64,000 nucleotides of DNA from Runella sp. Its GTDB lineage: Bacteria > Bacteroidota > Bacteroidia > Cytophagales > Spirosomataceae. This document shows, in pieces, positions 1 to 8,078 of this stretch. The stretch lies in the NCBI RefSeq assembly GCF_027484545.1, contig NZ_JAIXST010000304.1:33331-97330 (forward strand), given 5' to 3'. Within the stretch, counting starts at the first letter, position 1. Each line of letters starts with the position of its first letter. The position numbers and the translations under genes are program-made. The notes under the pieces were generated by a model. The model was not told the origin of the DNA. It was given only the letters and a program-made list of their open reading frames with translations, and made no database searches.

Positions 1-465
1 ACAATAAAACGAACGGTAAGAGGTTCCGATTTTACCGCTTACGCTGCTTGTCACTAATATACCTCCTGATTTTTGGGCCACCATCAGTGGAAGTACTTCC
101 CGAGTGAGCAGTACCACACTGGTAAAGTTGGTATCCATCAATTTTTTGAAATCAGGAGGAGCAACGTCTAAAAACTTTTCACGCTGACTGATGCCTGCAT
201 TGGGAACCAATACGTCTATTTTGCCAAAAAAATCAAGTACTGTTTGTGTTTTTGCGGCAAATTCTTCCGCATGAAGCATGTCAATAGGTAATGTCAGAAC
301 GGAGTTGTCGGGCAGGTTCAGGCTTTTTTTTACGCGCTCCAATTCTTCAATTCTTCGTGCTGAAAGCACTAATTTGGCACCCTCTTTGGCAAACTCGTGA
401 GCTAATGCTTCGCCGATTCCTGACGAGGCTCCCGTAATCCAGACTATTTTATTGGTTAGGTTCAT
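1..465 (-). CDS. SDR family NAD(P)-dependent oxidoreductase, partial (C-terminus off the window)
   Basis: Open reading frame from ATG at 465 to the window edge, 155 codons without a stop, so it is absent from the ORF track. The N-terminus carries the Rossmann cofactor motif TGASSGIG. A PNAG motif follows near residue 85 (the family norm is NNAG). The catalytic serine lies in VTSSVSG near residue 140, and the catalytic tyrosine (SFY) is about residue 154, at the very edge. The paired lysine is outside the window. Cytosolic short-chain dehydrogenase/reductase, resembling the DHRS7-like group; substrate unknown. A C-rich repeat lies just upstream of its start. Confidence 0.9.
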   Translation of the reverse strand, partial: MNLTNKIVWITGASSGIGEALAHEFAKEGAKLVLSARRIEELERVKKSLNLPDNSVLTLPIDMLHAEEFAAKTQTVLDFFGKIDVLVPNAGISQREKFLDVAPPDFKKLMDTNFTSVVLLTREVLPLMVAQKSGGILVTSSVSGKIGTSYRSFYC

Positions 466-475
466 GTGTATAAAA

Positions 476-501
476 AGCCCCCCACCCCCAATGGGGGAGC
501 T
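476..501. repeat. C-rich palindromic repeat, copy 1
   Basis: AGCCCCCCACCCCCAATGGGGGAGCT-type element with CCCCC/GGGGG arms and AGC/GCT ends. It is the same family as the copies near 6.7, 7.4, 35.2, 41.0 and 41.9 kb. It lies in the divergent gap between the SDR gene and the 610 gene. Confidence 0.7.
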
Positions 502-568
502 ATTATTTTTATAAAACTGTATGAGGGTTTAGTATGAGAAACAAATGATTGCATTTTTTTCGCAATAT

Positions 569-584
569 CGCGCATTTTTGCGCG
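569..584. promoter_or_regulatory. Perfect CGCGCA/TGCGCG inverted repeat upstream of the 610 gene
   Basis: Six-bp arms separated by TTTT, 26 bp before the ATG at 610. It could be an operator or a 5'-UTR hairpin. No match to the TAnnTTTG promoter box was found here. Confidence 0.35.
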
Positions 585-609
585 TTAATTCCACTAAATA
601 GGTTTTTTT

Positions 610-1587
610 ATGACTAACTTCCGTCTGTGCGTTCCTCTTTTTTTAATAGTAATTGTTTCTCAAGTTCGTGCTCAGCACTTTGCCTTAAGTCGCCTTTTTT
701 ATCCCAATGCTACCCTCCGCGCTGATTTTATGGCGGATGCCAACATGGGCAATAACCAGCGTTACGGTCTTTCCCGTACTTCGTTCAATGCGTTAATTCC
801 TTTGCGCAGTGAAGTGGATGTATCGTTTAATTTGCGCAAAAAATTTGACCTTCGGGCGCGGCATTTTCTGATGTTGGCCAATGCTTCCCAAATTAATCCT
901 ACGCTGAACGGAACCATTGATCCCGCCAGCTACAAGACTATTTCGGTGGGGGCGTTGATGTTGCAAGCCAGTTTGCGCGACCGACTTTGGATTTATGGTG
1001 GTGGCTTGGGATTGACGGAATCGAACGAGACTTTTTTTATACCGCAACCTTTCTTTTGGGGTGGTGCTGCCCGGATGCGGATATTGGGACTACATACACA
1101 AATTGCCTACGGAACAGTACTGATATTTAATCAGAAACTGCGCTTAATTCCCGTTTTCGGTATTAATAAACGTCTAGGTAAAGAGTGGCGTGTGTCAGCA
1201 TTGCTTCCTTTCCGGGCAGATGTAAACTACAAAGTGAATCAGTGGTTTAATATAGATATGATTGGAGCGTTTGATGGTTATAGCGGTGGTTTTCAGGAGG
1301 TAACGATCGTTGAGAAATCGCTTCATCGCAGTAATTACCAACACGTAAAATTCTCCGTAGCGGCCAATGCTCATTTGTTGGGCGTCTTTAATGTTTCGTT
1401 AGAAGCAGGATTGGGTACCTTCCGTCAGCTACGAACGTTCAACTCCGCTCGGGAAAACTTAGGGACTCAAAACCCCGGTATTGCGCCTTTTATAGGTGCC
1501 AGCGTGCGTTATATTTCAAGCAAATCCAAGTTGTCTTCTCAGTTTACCAAGAAATTGGGATTGGGTGAAAGTGGGGTCAATTGGTAA
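610..1587 (+). CDS. Secreted outer-membrane beta-barrel-like protein
   Basis: 325 aa. The N-terminal signal peptide (about residues 1-21) has a hydrophobic core and ends VRAQ, so the product is exported. The rest is rich in alternating aromatic/aliphatic segments with short polar turns, as in beta-barrels of the OM beta-brl or DUF6268 kind. Several strands end in aromatic residues, but the last residues (GVNW) are not the classic terminal Phe. It stands alone, convergent with the CPBP protease gene across a palindrome. Function is unknown; the barrel assignment rests on composition rather than a recognised motif. Confidence 0.7.
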   Translation: MTNFRLCVPLFLIVIVSQVRAQHFALSRLFYPNATLRADFMADANMGNNQRYGLSRTSFNALIPLRSEVDVSFNLRKKFDLRARHFLMLANASQINPTLNGTIDPASYKTISVGALMLQASLRDRLWIYGGGLGLTESNETFFIPQPFFWGGAARMRILGLHTQIAYGTVLIFNQKLRLIPVFGINKRLGKEWRVSALLPFRADVNYKVNQWFNIDMIGAFDGYSGGFQEVTIVEKSLHRSNYQHVKFSVAANAHLLGVFNVSLEAGLGTFRQLRTFNSARENLGTQNPGIAPFIGASVRYISSKSKLSSQFTKKLGLGESGVNW

Positions 1588-1611
1588 AAGTGATTGCTTC
1601 CCTGCTCCTAA

Positions 1612-1726
1612 AATAGATTTTAAACCACAGAGTTTCACGGAGTTTGTCACTGAGTTTTTTACTTAGTGGAACTCCGCATCGGCGGTCCGATGTGCATAAC
1701 TCACTGTTACTCAGTGGTGGAAACAG
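1612..1726. repeat. Palindromic intergenic repeat between convergent genes
   Basis: Imperfect palindrome built from repeated words (cacagag, cacggag, cactgag against cttagtg, actccg, ctcagtgg). A separate hairpin CATCGG-CGGT-CCGATG sits inside it. It lies between a plus-strand and a minus-strand stop codon, so it can act as a bidirectional terminator. Similar word-repeat palindromes are common in this phylum. Confidence 0.55.
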
Positions 1727-2581
1727 TTAGCTTTTAAGCCCCAAAAAACGTGGGGCGAGTAAGAGGTAAATAACCAATGCTACTACCCACTGTCCGATCA
1801 TTAAAGGGAAATTGAGTTCGGTGGTCATCCAAATCGTGGCGCTGGGCATGGAGCTGCTTGGATAGCCTACAATCAGAAAAGCGTAGATATTGTTGGCGGC
1901 ATGAATGCCGAGCGGAAGTTCGAGGGTTTTGTCATAAACGGCTAATAGAGAGAAGAAAAGCCCCACGCCGATGTAATAGATCATCGCGATTCCCAACGAC
2001 CCAACGGCTTCTACTTCGTCGTTGAAACTGTGTGCCAATCCAAATAGGACAGAAGTAATGGCAATTCCTGCCCACAAATTCCAAGAGCCGATTCCCTGCA
2101 TCAAATAGCCTCTGAAAAATAGTTCTTCAAACGAGGTTTGAAGGGGAATCAATAACAATCCTATCACCAACGAAGGTAAAAAATCCGCCCAATTAAGACT
2201 TAGACGGTATTTGTCCGGGAAAAGCAAATAGGTGACAAGTTCCACCACTACCGAGCAAAACAGCCACAGCCCTCCGGATTTGAGTACTCGTTCCCAATTA
2301 ACAACGGCGGTTGGCGAAATCATCGTCAGGGGATTGCGCTGATGAATGTATTTTACACAAAGCCACAAGGCAATCAGTGAAACCACAAAGCCCATTAATA
2401 GAATGGTTATCACGCCATAAACAGGCAGATGTAAGCGGTTTGCTTTCTGATCAATCATTACCCACGCGCCGGGAAGGGAGCCAATCATATTGGCAACGAT
2501 GACCAAAAGAGATACACCTGCGTATAAAAGAAACTTGTTTTTGCCTTGGCGGGCTGCTTCAACGAATGTAGTAGAAAACAT
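1727..2581 (-). CDS. CPBP family intramembrane glutamic endopeptidase
   Basis: 284 aa with about eight hydrophobic segments. The family motifs are present in order: FEELFFRG (EExxxR), FGLAHS with its conserved His, and a C-terminal HAANN. These are the catalytic residues of the CPBP/Abi (Rce1-like) glutamic proteases, so an active membrane protease is likely. Its target cannot be read from the sequence. The gene is divergent from hsp20, and the shared 210-bp gap holds two identical 15-bp boxes. Confidence 0.88.
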   Translation of the reverse strand: MFSTTFVEAARQGKNKFLLYAGVSLLVIVANMIGSLPGAWVMIDQKANRLHLPVYGVITILLMGFVVSLIALWLCVKYIHQRNPLTMISPTAVVNWERVLKSGGLWLFCSVVVELVTYLLFPDKYRLSLNWADFLPSLVIGLLLIPLQTSFEELFFRGYLMQGIGSWNLWAGIAITSVLFGLAHSFNDEVEAVGSLGIAMIYYIGVGLFFSLLAVYDKTLELPLGIHAANNIYAFLIVGYPSSSMPSATIWMTTELNFPLMIGQWVVALVIYLLLAPRFLGLKS

Positions 2582-2618
2582 AGGTTAGGGGGTTAAATTG
2601 CTGTATTTACGAAAAAAA

Positions 2619-2675
2619 GACATTTTGTCATTTAAAAACCTGTAAAAATTACAAAAACAAGACATTTTGTCATTT
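2619..2675. promoter_or_regulatory. Two identical 15-bp boxes, candidate operator for hsp20 and/or the protease
   Basis: GACATTTTGTCATTT occurs at 2619-2633 and again at 2661-2675, start to start 42 bp (four helical turns). Each box contains GAC-N5-GTC symmetry. They lie in the divergent gap between the CPBP protease gene and hsp20. This is the arrangement expected for a repressor or activator bound to one face of the helix. Confidence 0.45.
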
Positions 2676-2794
2676 TGTTTGCTGTTATTTCCTGGTGGTA
2701 CAAAAGTTTTATTTTTAGAGACGTTGCAGCGGTAGAACAAATAAAAGAGAATCCGCGCAAAGATTTAAAACAAAACCTTAAAACAATAACGACC

Positions 2795-3226
2795 ATGGCA
2801 ACTTTAGTAAAAACCAACGGAAATTTTCCTACTCTATTAGGCAGTGTATTTGGCAAAGATTTCAATGACATTTTTGCCCCTGCCACTTTAACCAATTACG
2901 GTGTTCCTGCCGTCAACATTGCTGAGCACGAGGGTGGCTTCCGCCTTGAAGTAGCTGCTCCGGGCTTGAAAAAGGAAGATTTTAAAATCAATTTGGAGAA
3001 CAACGTCTTGACGATTTCGGCGCAAAAAGAACAGAAAATCGAAGAAACGACCGAAAAATACACTCGTAAAGAGTTTAGTTTCAATAGCTTCCGTCGGACC
3101 TTTACGTTGCCCAACAGCATAGATGGCGAGAAAATCGGCGCTGCTTACACGGATGGAGTTCTGAGCATCGAACTTCCCAAAAAAGAAGAAGCCAAAAAAA
3201 CTCCCCGTTTGATTGAAATTGGCTAA
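2795..3226 (+). CDS. Small heat shock protein, Hsp20/alpha-crystallin family
   Basis: 143 aa from ATG 2795. The ORF-track start at 2675 adds 40 residues that look untranslated and overlap the repeated boxes, and MATLVKT is a typical start for the family. The alpha-crystallin domain covers roughly residues 40-140, with A-x-x-A-PGLKKEDFKI and the closing GVLSIELPKKEE (G-V-L motif). It is an ATP-independent holdase that keeps unfolding proteins soluble in the cytoplasm. Heat or stress control through the upstream boxes is an inference. Confidence 0.93.
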   Translation: MATLVKTNGNFPTLLGSVFGKDFNDIFAPATLTNYGVPAVNIAEHEGGFRLEVAAPGLKKEDFKINLENNVLTISAQKEQKIEETTEKYTRKEFSFNSFRRTFTLPNSIDGEKIGAAYTDGVLSIELPKKEEAKKTPRLIEIG

Positions 3227-3255
3227 TCCATAGCATCAATTCTTTGAAAGAATTC

Positions 3256-3286
3256 GAGGCTGCCTCCCAAGGGCAGCCTCTTTTTG
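3256..3286 (+). terminator. Rho-independent terminator after hsp20
   Basis: Nine-bp stem GAGGCTGCC/GGCAGCCTC with a 7-nt loop, followed by TTTTT, 30 bp after the hsp20 stop. Confidence 0.85.
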
Positions 3287-3333
3287 TTTATTCCCGTTGA
3301 AGCCCAATTATTTCCTTTTTACTTTGATTCTGC

Positions 3334-3363
3334 TTGACTGATTCACCCAAACGAATACCTTTG
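3334..3363 (+). promoter_or_regulatory. Bacteroidota-type promoter of the LytS/LytTR operon
   Basis: TTG at 3334-3336, 19-bp spacer, TACCTTTG at 3356-3363, a full match to TTG-N19-TAnnTTTG. The predicted start site is about 15 bp before the ATG at 3387. Confidence 0.6.
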
Positions 3364-3386
3364 ACTAATTTTTTATTAGATATCAA

Positions 3387-4376
3387 ATGGCTAAAAATCC
3401 TGCTGTACGCCACTTCATTTGGGGAGTATCGCTTTTCGGGGCTTTGTTTGTGAACTTCCCCATCATTTTTCTGAATTTACCTCTTTTAAGCAAGTCATCG
3501 CTGGCGCAATTAGATGTCTTTATGCAGATTGTTCTTTGCATGACGTATTCTTTCCTATTTATTAACTTCATTTATCGAAGTTCAAAGCGTAATCTGAGTA
3601 CAAAAAAGCAATGGTCAGATGGATTTCTTCTTTTTGTGGGTTTTGCGGTCATCTTATCGGCCTTTAATATGATTGTTATCGATTTGCCGGTCAGAATGAT
3701 TCCTTCGGTTGTCATGCGGGGAGGGTTGCTGGCAGGAATTGCTTATTTTTTCAGTCGATTTCTCACGGAAAACGAGCGAAAAAATGAGATACTGATTGAA
3801 AACGAGCAGTTGAAAAACGATAATCTACAGATTCAACTCACGGCGCTCCGCAATCAACTGAACCCTCATTTTTTATTTAATTCGTTGAATACCCTGAGTT
3901 GGCTGATCAACGAAGACAAAAACAAAAGCCAACTGTATCTGCAAAAACTGTCGCAGGTACTGCGGTATTCGCTCAGTATGCAAGAGCAATCGTTCGTGTC
4001 GCTCAAAGAAGAAATGGCATTGACCGACAGTTTTATTTTTTTGCTTCAAATGCGGTTTGGGGATAATTAGAATGTCCACCGTGCGATCGAACATCCCGAG
4101 AAATTTAGAATTCCGCCGCTGTCAATTCAGTTGTTGGTAGAAAATGCAGTGAAGCATAACATCATTTCTTCGGGCAGTCCTTTGCAAATCAACATTGTCA
4201 CGGATGCCGAACGTAACAGAATCAACATCAGTAATTCGCTCAACCTCAAGCCTAACTCCGAAGGGACGGGTATTGGATTGGCGAATCTCAACGAACGATT
4301 TCGATTGTTAACCGACCGCGAAATTGAAATTCGGCAGAATGGAGAATTCAGCGTTATTTTACCTCTGATTGCATGA
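3387..4376 (+). pseudogene. LytS/YehU-type sensor histidine kinase interrupted by an in-frame TAG
   Basis: Two track ORFs (3387-4070 and 4131-4376) are in the same frame and separated only by TAG at 4068-4070 after the segment MRFGDN. Reading through gives a continuous His_kinase/HATPase protein of about 329 codons. It has four N-terminal membrane segments, a coiled linker, the phosphoacceptor LNPHFLFNSLNTL (His about residue 161), then LLVENAVKHN (N box) and GTGIGLANLNERF (G box). Family members have a hydrophobic residue, usually Leu, after the GDN segment, so one base change (TTG or TTA to TAG) explains the stop. The gene overlaps the regulator by ATGA. As read, the product lacks its ATP-binding domain and would be inactive. 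Confidence 0.85.
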
Positions 4377-5128
4377 ACATAGTCATCATTGAAGACGAAG
4401 TGGCAGCGGCCAATCAGTTGAAATTTTTGCTGAATCAATTGGGGATAACGCACCAAATTATGGTAGTCATTGAAACCGTGACGGAGGCAATAAAATGGTT
4501 TATAACCCACGAAAGCCCTGATCTTATTTTTTCCGATGTTCAGTTAGCTGACGGCCTGTCCTTTGAAATTTACGAACAGATTCAAATCAAAGCTCCGATT
4601 ATTTTTACCACGGCGTTTGACGAATACGCGATTCGGGCTTTTAAGTTGAACAGTGTTGATTATTTGCTGAAACCGATTGACGCAGAATCCGTGCGATTTG
4701 CCATCGAAAAATTTAATAACCAACAACTGTTCAATCGGGAAGCGCTGAACGAACTGATTCGACAACATACCTTTACACCGAAAGCGTATCGGAAGAGTTT
4801 TTTGGTGCGTTTTCGGGATAAATTACTTCCCGTTAAAACAACGGAGTTTGCGTACTTTTTTATTGATAACGGCTTGGTATACGGGCAGTTGCACGACGGA
4901 CGAAAGTTTGTGATTGATTTTAAATTAGAAGAATTGGAAACTCAGTTAAATCCAGAAGAATTTACCAGGGCCAATCGGCAATTTATTCTTTCCTGGGAAT
5001 GTGTAACAGAAATCAGTTCCTACGCCAACAGCCGAATCGTCATCCGTACTCAACCCGCCGCTCCCTTTGACATTATTGTCAGCAAAGAAAAAGTAACGGC
5101 TTTCAAACGGTGGTACGAAAAAAGCTGA
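4373..5128 (+). CDS. LytTR-family response regulator
   Basis: 251 aa. The receiver domain (1-120) has the acidic pocket IIEDE, phospho-acceptor Asp55 (IFSDVQLAD), conserved Thr in FTTAFDEYAI and Lys in LLKPID. The C-terminal LytTR DNA-binding domain (about 150-250) includes FLVRFRDKLLPV and FTRANRQFILS. The start codon overlaps the kinase stop as ATGA, implying translational coupling. With the kinase truncated by the amber, the regulator may be orphaned or controlled from elsewhere. Confidence 0.92.
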   Translation: MNIVIIEDEVAAANQLKFLLNQLGITHQIMVVIETVTEAIKWFITHESPDLIFSDVQLADGLSFEIYEQIQIKAPIIFTTAFDEYAIRAFKLNSVDYLLKPIDAESVRFAIEKFNNQQLFNREALNELIRQHTFTPKAYRKSFLVRFRDKLLPVKTTEFAYFFIDNGLVYGQLHDGRKFVIDFKLEELETQLNPEEFTRANRQFILSWECVTEISSYANSRIVIRTQPAAPFDIIVSKEKVTAFKRWYEKS

Positions 5129-5239
5129 AACGACGATTCACCTGCCTTTTTTTCCTTTTCACTTTCAAAGAAGAGGTTTGTCTCAACATATACTTCTTTT
5201 TCAGCGTCATATAGCTACGTAAGCAATTACTAAAACTAA

Positions 5240-6624
5240 ATGATTATGAAAGTAAACCATTTTCTCGCAAGCACAGTCGCCATAGTCCTTGTACTTTTGG
5301 TCGGTTGTAATGAATCTACCGATACGCCCACGCCTTCGTCGGCTACGGTTTCGGCGTTAACATGTTCGTCAGCTACGTATTCAGGAACACCTGCGGCCGG
5401 AACAGCTTTTACGGGTACGGCCACCGTGCCTTACACGGGTGGGAATGCAGTGGCCTATTCGGCCGGTTCGGCCATTTCTTCCACGGGTGTGACAGGATTG
5501 ACCGCTACGTTGGCCGCAGGAACGTTGGCTTCGGGCGCTGGCTCGGTGACGTATCCCATCACGGGAACACCTTCGGCCGCCGGAACGGCCTCTTTTGCCA
5601 TTTCTCTGGGAGGGCAGAGTTGTACACTTTCGTTGACCGTCAGTGCGGCCGCTACCTCTACGGGCGGAACGGCTTGGGCCTTTGATACGGATATTGCCAA
5701 CATCGTGGCTACGGCCGATGCATTTAAAGCAACGCTTTCTTCTACACAGCTAACTTCCCTGCAAGACTCGTACAACAAAGCCCACGCACAGAAGTGGTCC
5801 AATTTGCCCGAAGGGTTATACAAAGGCAGAGTAGGGTTGCAATCCACTACTTTCAGTACTGCTCAATGGACGGCTTTCTATAATTTGCTGAAAGCGGCTA
5901 CGGGGTCAGGAGCAGACGAAGGAAATGCAGAATACGTAGGCATTTTGGCGGCTGACGATTACTTGAATTCTATCGGCGGTGGTTCAGACTATGGCTCAGG
6001 CAACTACTACATTGCGTTTATTGGCACACCAAGTGCTACGGGATTGTGGTGTTTGCAAATCGGCGGTCACCACGGAACCATCATTCAAACGTACAATGGC
6101 GGAAAAATGACGGGGGTTCCTTCCGTTCTACAGAACCCTTCCCAAGTTTTGCATGGAAAACCGTTACTTATCAACCTATTGTACAGGAATTGAATACCCT
6201 TTCGGCGATGCTGAAAGGGCTGGGTTCGACCGAACTCACCACTGCCAAGCGTTCGGCGGCTCAAAATGATTTGATTGTAGGGCCACAAAAAGACGGCAGT
6301 TTCCCAACGACAAAAACAGGAGTAAAAGTAGGAAATCTGACATCAACTCAGAAGGACTTGGTATTGGCGGCCATTAAAACGTATACCGACGATCTGGACA
6401 ATAAAGCGTCGGCTGCGGCGTATGCCAAGTACAAATCAGAAATTGATGAAACCTACATTTCGTATTATGGCACTACAGCACTTACCGAAAAAGGGGATTA
6501 TGTCTTGATTGATGGACCGAGTGTATGGATTGAGTTTTCGATGCAAGGCGGTATTATTGTGAAAAATGCCAATCACCCGCACTCCGTTTGGAGAGACAGA
6601 AAAGCCGATTATGGTGGAAATTAA
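5240..6624 (+). pseudogene. DUF3500 lipoprotein with N-terminal Ig-like domain, frameshifted
   Basis: ORFs 5240-6193 and 6046-6624 are two halves of one gene. The N-terminus is a lipoprotein signal (LVLLVGC). A Gly/Thr/Ala-rich Ig-like domain follows (about 35-140), then DUF3500. The frame breaks near 6118. Compared with the paralogue at 8.1-9.1 kb (GATPSFRG), about 7 nt encoding part of T-P-S are missing, after which SFRSTEP resumes in the other frame. The conserved family features IGGHH and HPHSVWRDRKADYGGN are present but fall in different frames. The downstream HupE/UreJ gene starts inside its tail, so the two are probably cotranscribed. ATG 5246 is an alternative start. Confidence 0.8.
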
Positions 6625-7915
6625 CGGCCCCCTAACCCGCGCGGCGGACCGTCCCGAAGGGGGAACTGCGCTCTTTAGAGCATGTTTCAGACTCTTTTGG
6701 CTATGCCTGTTTTTACTCCCCCTTTGGGGGCAGGGGGGGCTGTTTGCGCATCCGATGCCCAACTCCATGGTAATACTGAATGTGCACGAAAAGTCCATTT
6801 CGGGCGAAATCATGCTGCCGCTGGGAGAACTGCAATCGGCTATCGGGATGAGCGTTAATGACCGTTCGGAACGATTGGTAGAACGACTGGGCGATGCCCT
6901 TCGGATGTATCTGAAGCAGCACATTCGTCCCCGCAGTTTTGAAGGAAAACCGTGGATGGTGACGTTGGGTGAAATGAAAGTCATTGAAACCAAAAACGAA
7001 CTGACGGGCGATTACAAAGAATTGATTGTTCGGTTTGAAATGACCCCGCCGGAACACTACGACCTTCGGAATTTCTACTTTGATTACGACGTAATTTTGC
7101 ATCAGGTAGCGAGTCATAAAGTGCTGGTAAACGTTCGACAGGATTGGGAACGGGGCTTGGTGAGCGAAGATACCACCACGCAACAAGTGGGAGTCATCGA
7201 ATGGGATATTGTGCAGGGAAAACTGAATCCTTTTCAGGTGAGTTTACAGCAGGGCAGCACTTGGAAAGGCTTCCAAAACATGGTATCGTTGGGGATTTCG
7301 CACATTGCCGCAGGAACCGATCATATTCTTTTTTTGCTGACTTTGCTGTTGGGAGCAATACAGCCCCCCATCCCGTGCGGCGGTGGTGCGCCACTGCGAC
7401 CGTCCCCAAAGGGGAGTAAGAAAGGCTCCCCCTTTGGGGGTTGGGGGGCTGTACTTAAAATCGTCACTGCCTTTACCATTGGGCATTCGCTGACGCTGTT
7501 GTTAGGTTCGGTACAATGGCTGCATTTTCCTAGTAAACCGATTGAAGTATTGATTGCCGTCACTATTTTGGTGTCGGCTTTTCATGCCTTTCGCCCCTTG
7601 TACCCCAAGTGGGAAGTTTTTATTGTCGGAGGCTTTGGCCTGATTCACGGATTAGCGTTTGCCGAAACATTGACCAATTTGCAGCTTTCTGCCAAGCAGA
7701 TGATTTTGAGTATTTTAGGATTCAATGTAGGCATCGAACTGATGCAATTGTTTCTCATTTTGTTGGTGTTTCCCGTCCTGCTTTTACTTTCCAAAACACG
7801 CTATTATGTATTCGTCCGACAGGCGGGTGCCGTTGTCATGATGCTGTTGGCGTTGGCATGGATGGTAGAGCGTATTCAGGAAAAACCGAATTTTATTACT
7901 GAACTTATTTCCTGA
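6611..7915 (+). CDS. HupE/UreJ-family membrane protein carrying two repeat insertions
   Basis: Start taken at ATG 6611; the track start 6566 lies deeper in the preceding gene. An N-terminal secretion signal or first membrane helix (LFRACFRLFWLCLFLLPLW) precedes AHPMPNS, the usual mature start of this family. A periplasmic domain runs to about residue 230. The HupE/UreJ_2 membrane domain follows, with ISHIAAGTDHILFLLTLLL, TAFTIGHSLTLLLG and GLIHGLAFAE; its His residues are likely metal-related. Family members are proposed nickel/cobalt permeases or accessory proteins. Two C-rich repeats lie inside the frame: one shapes the leader, and a 95-bp one (7359-7453) inserts about 30 residues in a loop. 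The frame stays open across both. Confidence 0.83.
   Translation: MVEINGPLTRAADRPEGGTALFRACFRLFWLCLFLLPLWGQGGLFAHPMPNSMVILNVHEKSISGEIMLPLGELQSAIGMSVNDRSERLVERLGDALRMYLKQHIRPRSFEGKPWMVTLGEMKVIETKNELTGDYKELIVRFEMTPPEHYDLRNFYFDYDVILHQVASHKVLVNVRQDWERGLVSEDTTTQQVGVIEWDIVQGKLNPFQVSLQQGSTWKGFQNMVSLGISHIAAGTDHILFLLTLLLGAIQPPIPCGGGAPLRPSPKGSKKGSPFGGWGAVLKIVTAFTIGHSLTLLLGSVQWLHFPSKPIEVLIAVTILVSAFHAFRPLYPKWEVFIVGGFGLIHGLAFAETLTNLQLSAKQMILSILGFNVGIELMQLFLILLVFPVLLLLSKTRYYVFVRQAGAVVMMLLALAWMVERIQEKPNFITELIS
6625..6742. repeat. C-rich palindromic repeat inside the HupE/UreJ leader
   Basis: Arms GGCCCCCTAACCC (start) and CTCCCCCTTTGGGGGCAGG (end), with the recurring GCGGCGGACCGTC module between them. Translated here as part of the signal segment (LLPLWGQGG). 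Confidence 0.65.
7359..7453. repeat. 95-bp C-rich palindromic element inserted in frame in the HupE/UreJ gene
   Basis: Perfect 12-bp terminal inverted repeats TACAGCCCCCCA and TGGGGGGCTGTA. It contains GCGGCGG and GACCGTCC modules plus a CTCCCCCTTTGGGGG core. It is read through as coding sequence, giving ...GSPFGGWGAV... between two family-conserved membrane segments. Confidence 0.8.
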
Positions 7916-7916
7916 T

Positions 7917-8037
7917 GAACCCCACCCTAAATCCCTCCCGCTGCGGCGGACCGTCCTGTGAGGGAGGGACTTGTCAGAACTCCCTTTCCCTCACAGGGGC
8001 CGCGGCGGCGGACCGCAAGGGTTGGGGATAGGGGTTC
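7917..8037. repeat. Compound C-rich palindromic repeat, intergenic
   Basis: GAACCCC and GGGGTTC ends. Two GCGGCGGACCG modules and GGGAGGGA/TCCCTTTCCCTC arms lie inside. It occupies most of the gap between the HupE/UreJ gene and the second DUF3500 gene. Confidence 0.65.
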
Positions 8038-8078
8038 TAATAGCTAAAACTTGGCAAACCAATTAAACGATAAAAACC

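Noticed and set aside
5455-5847. 130-aa minus-strand ORF
   Set aside because: Shadow of the low-complexity Ig-like domain of the DUF3500 lipoprotein.
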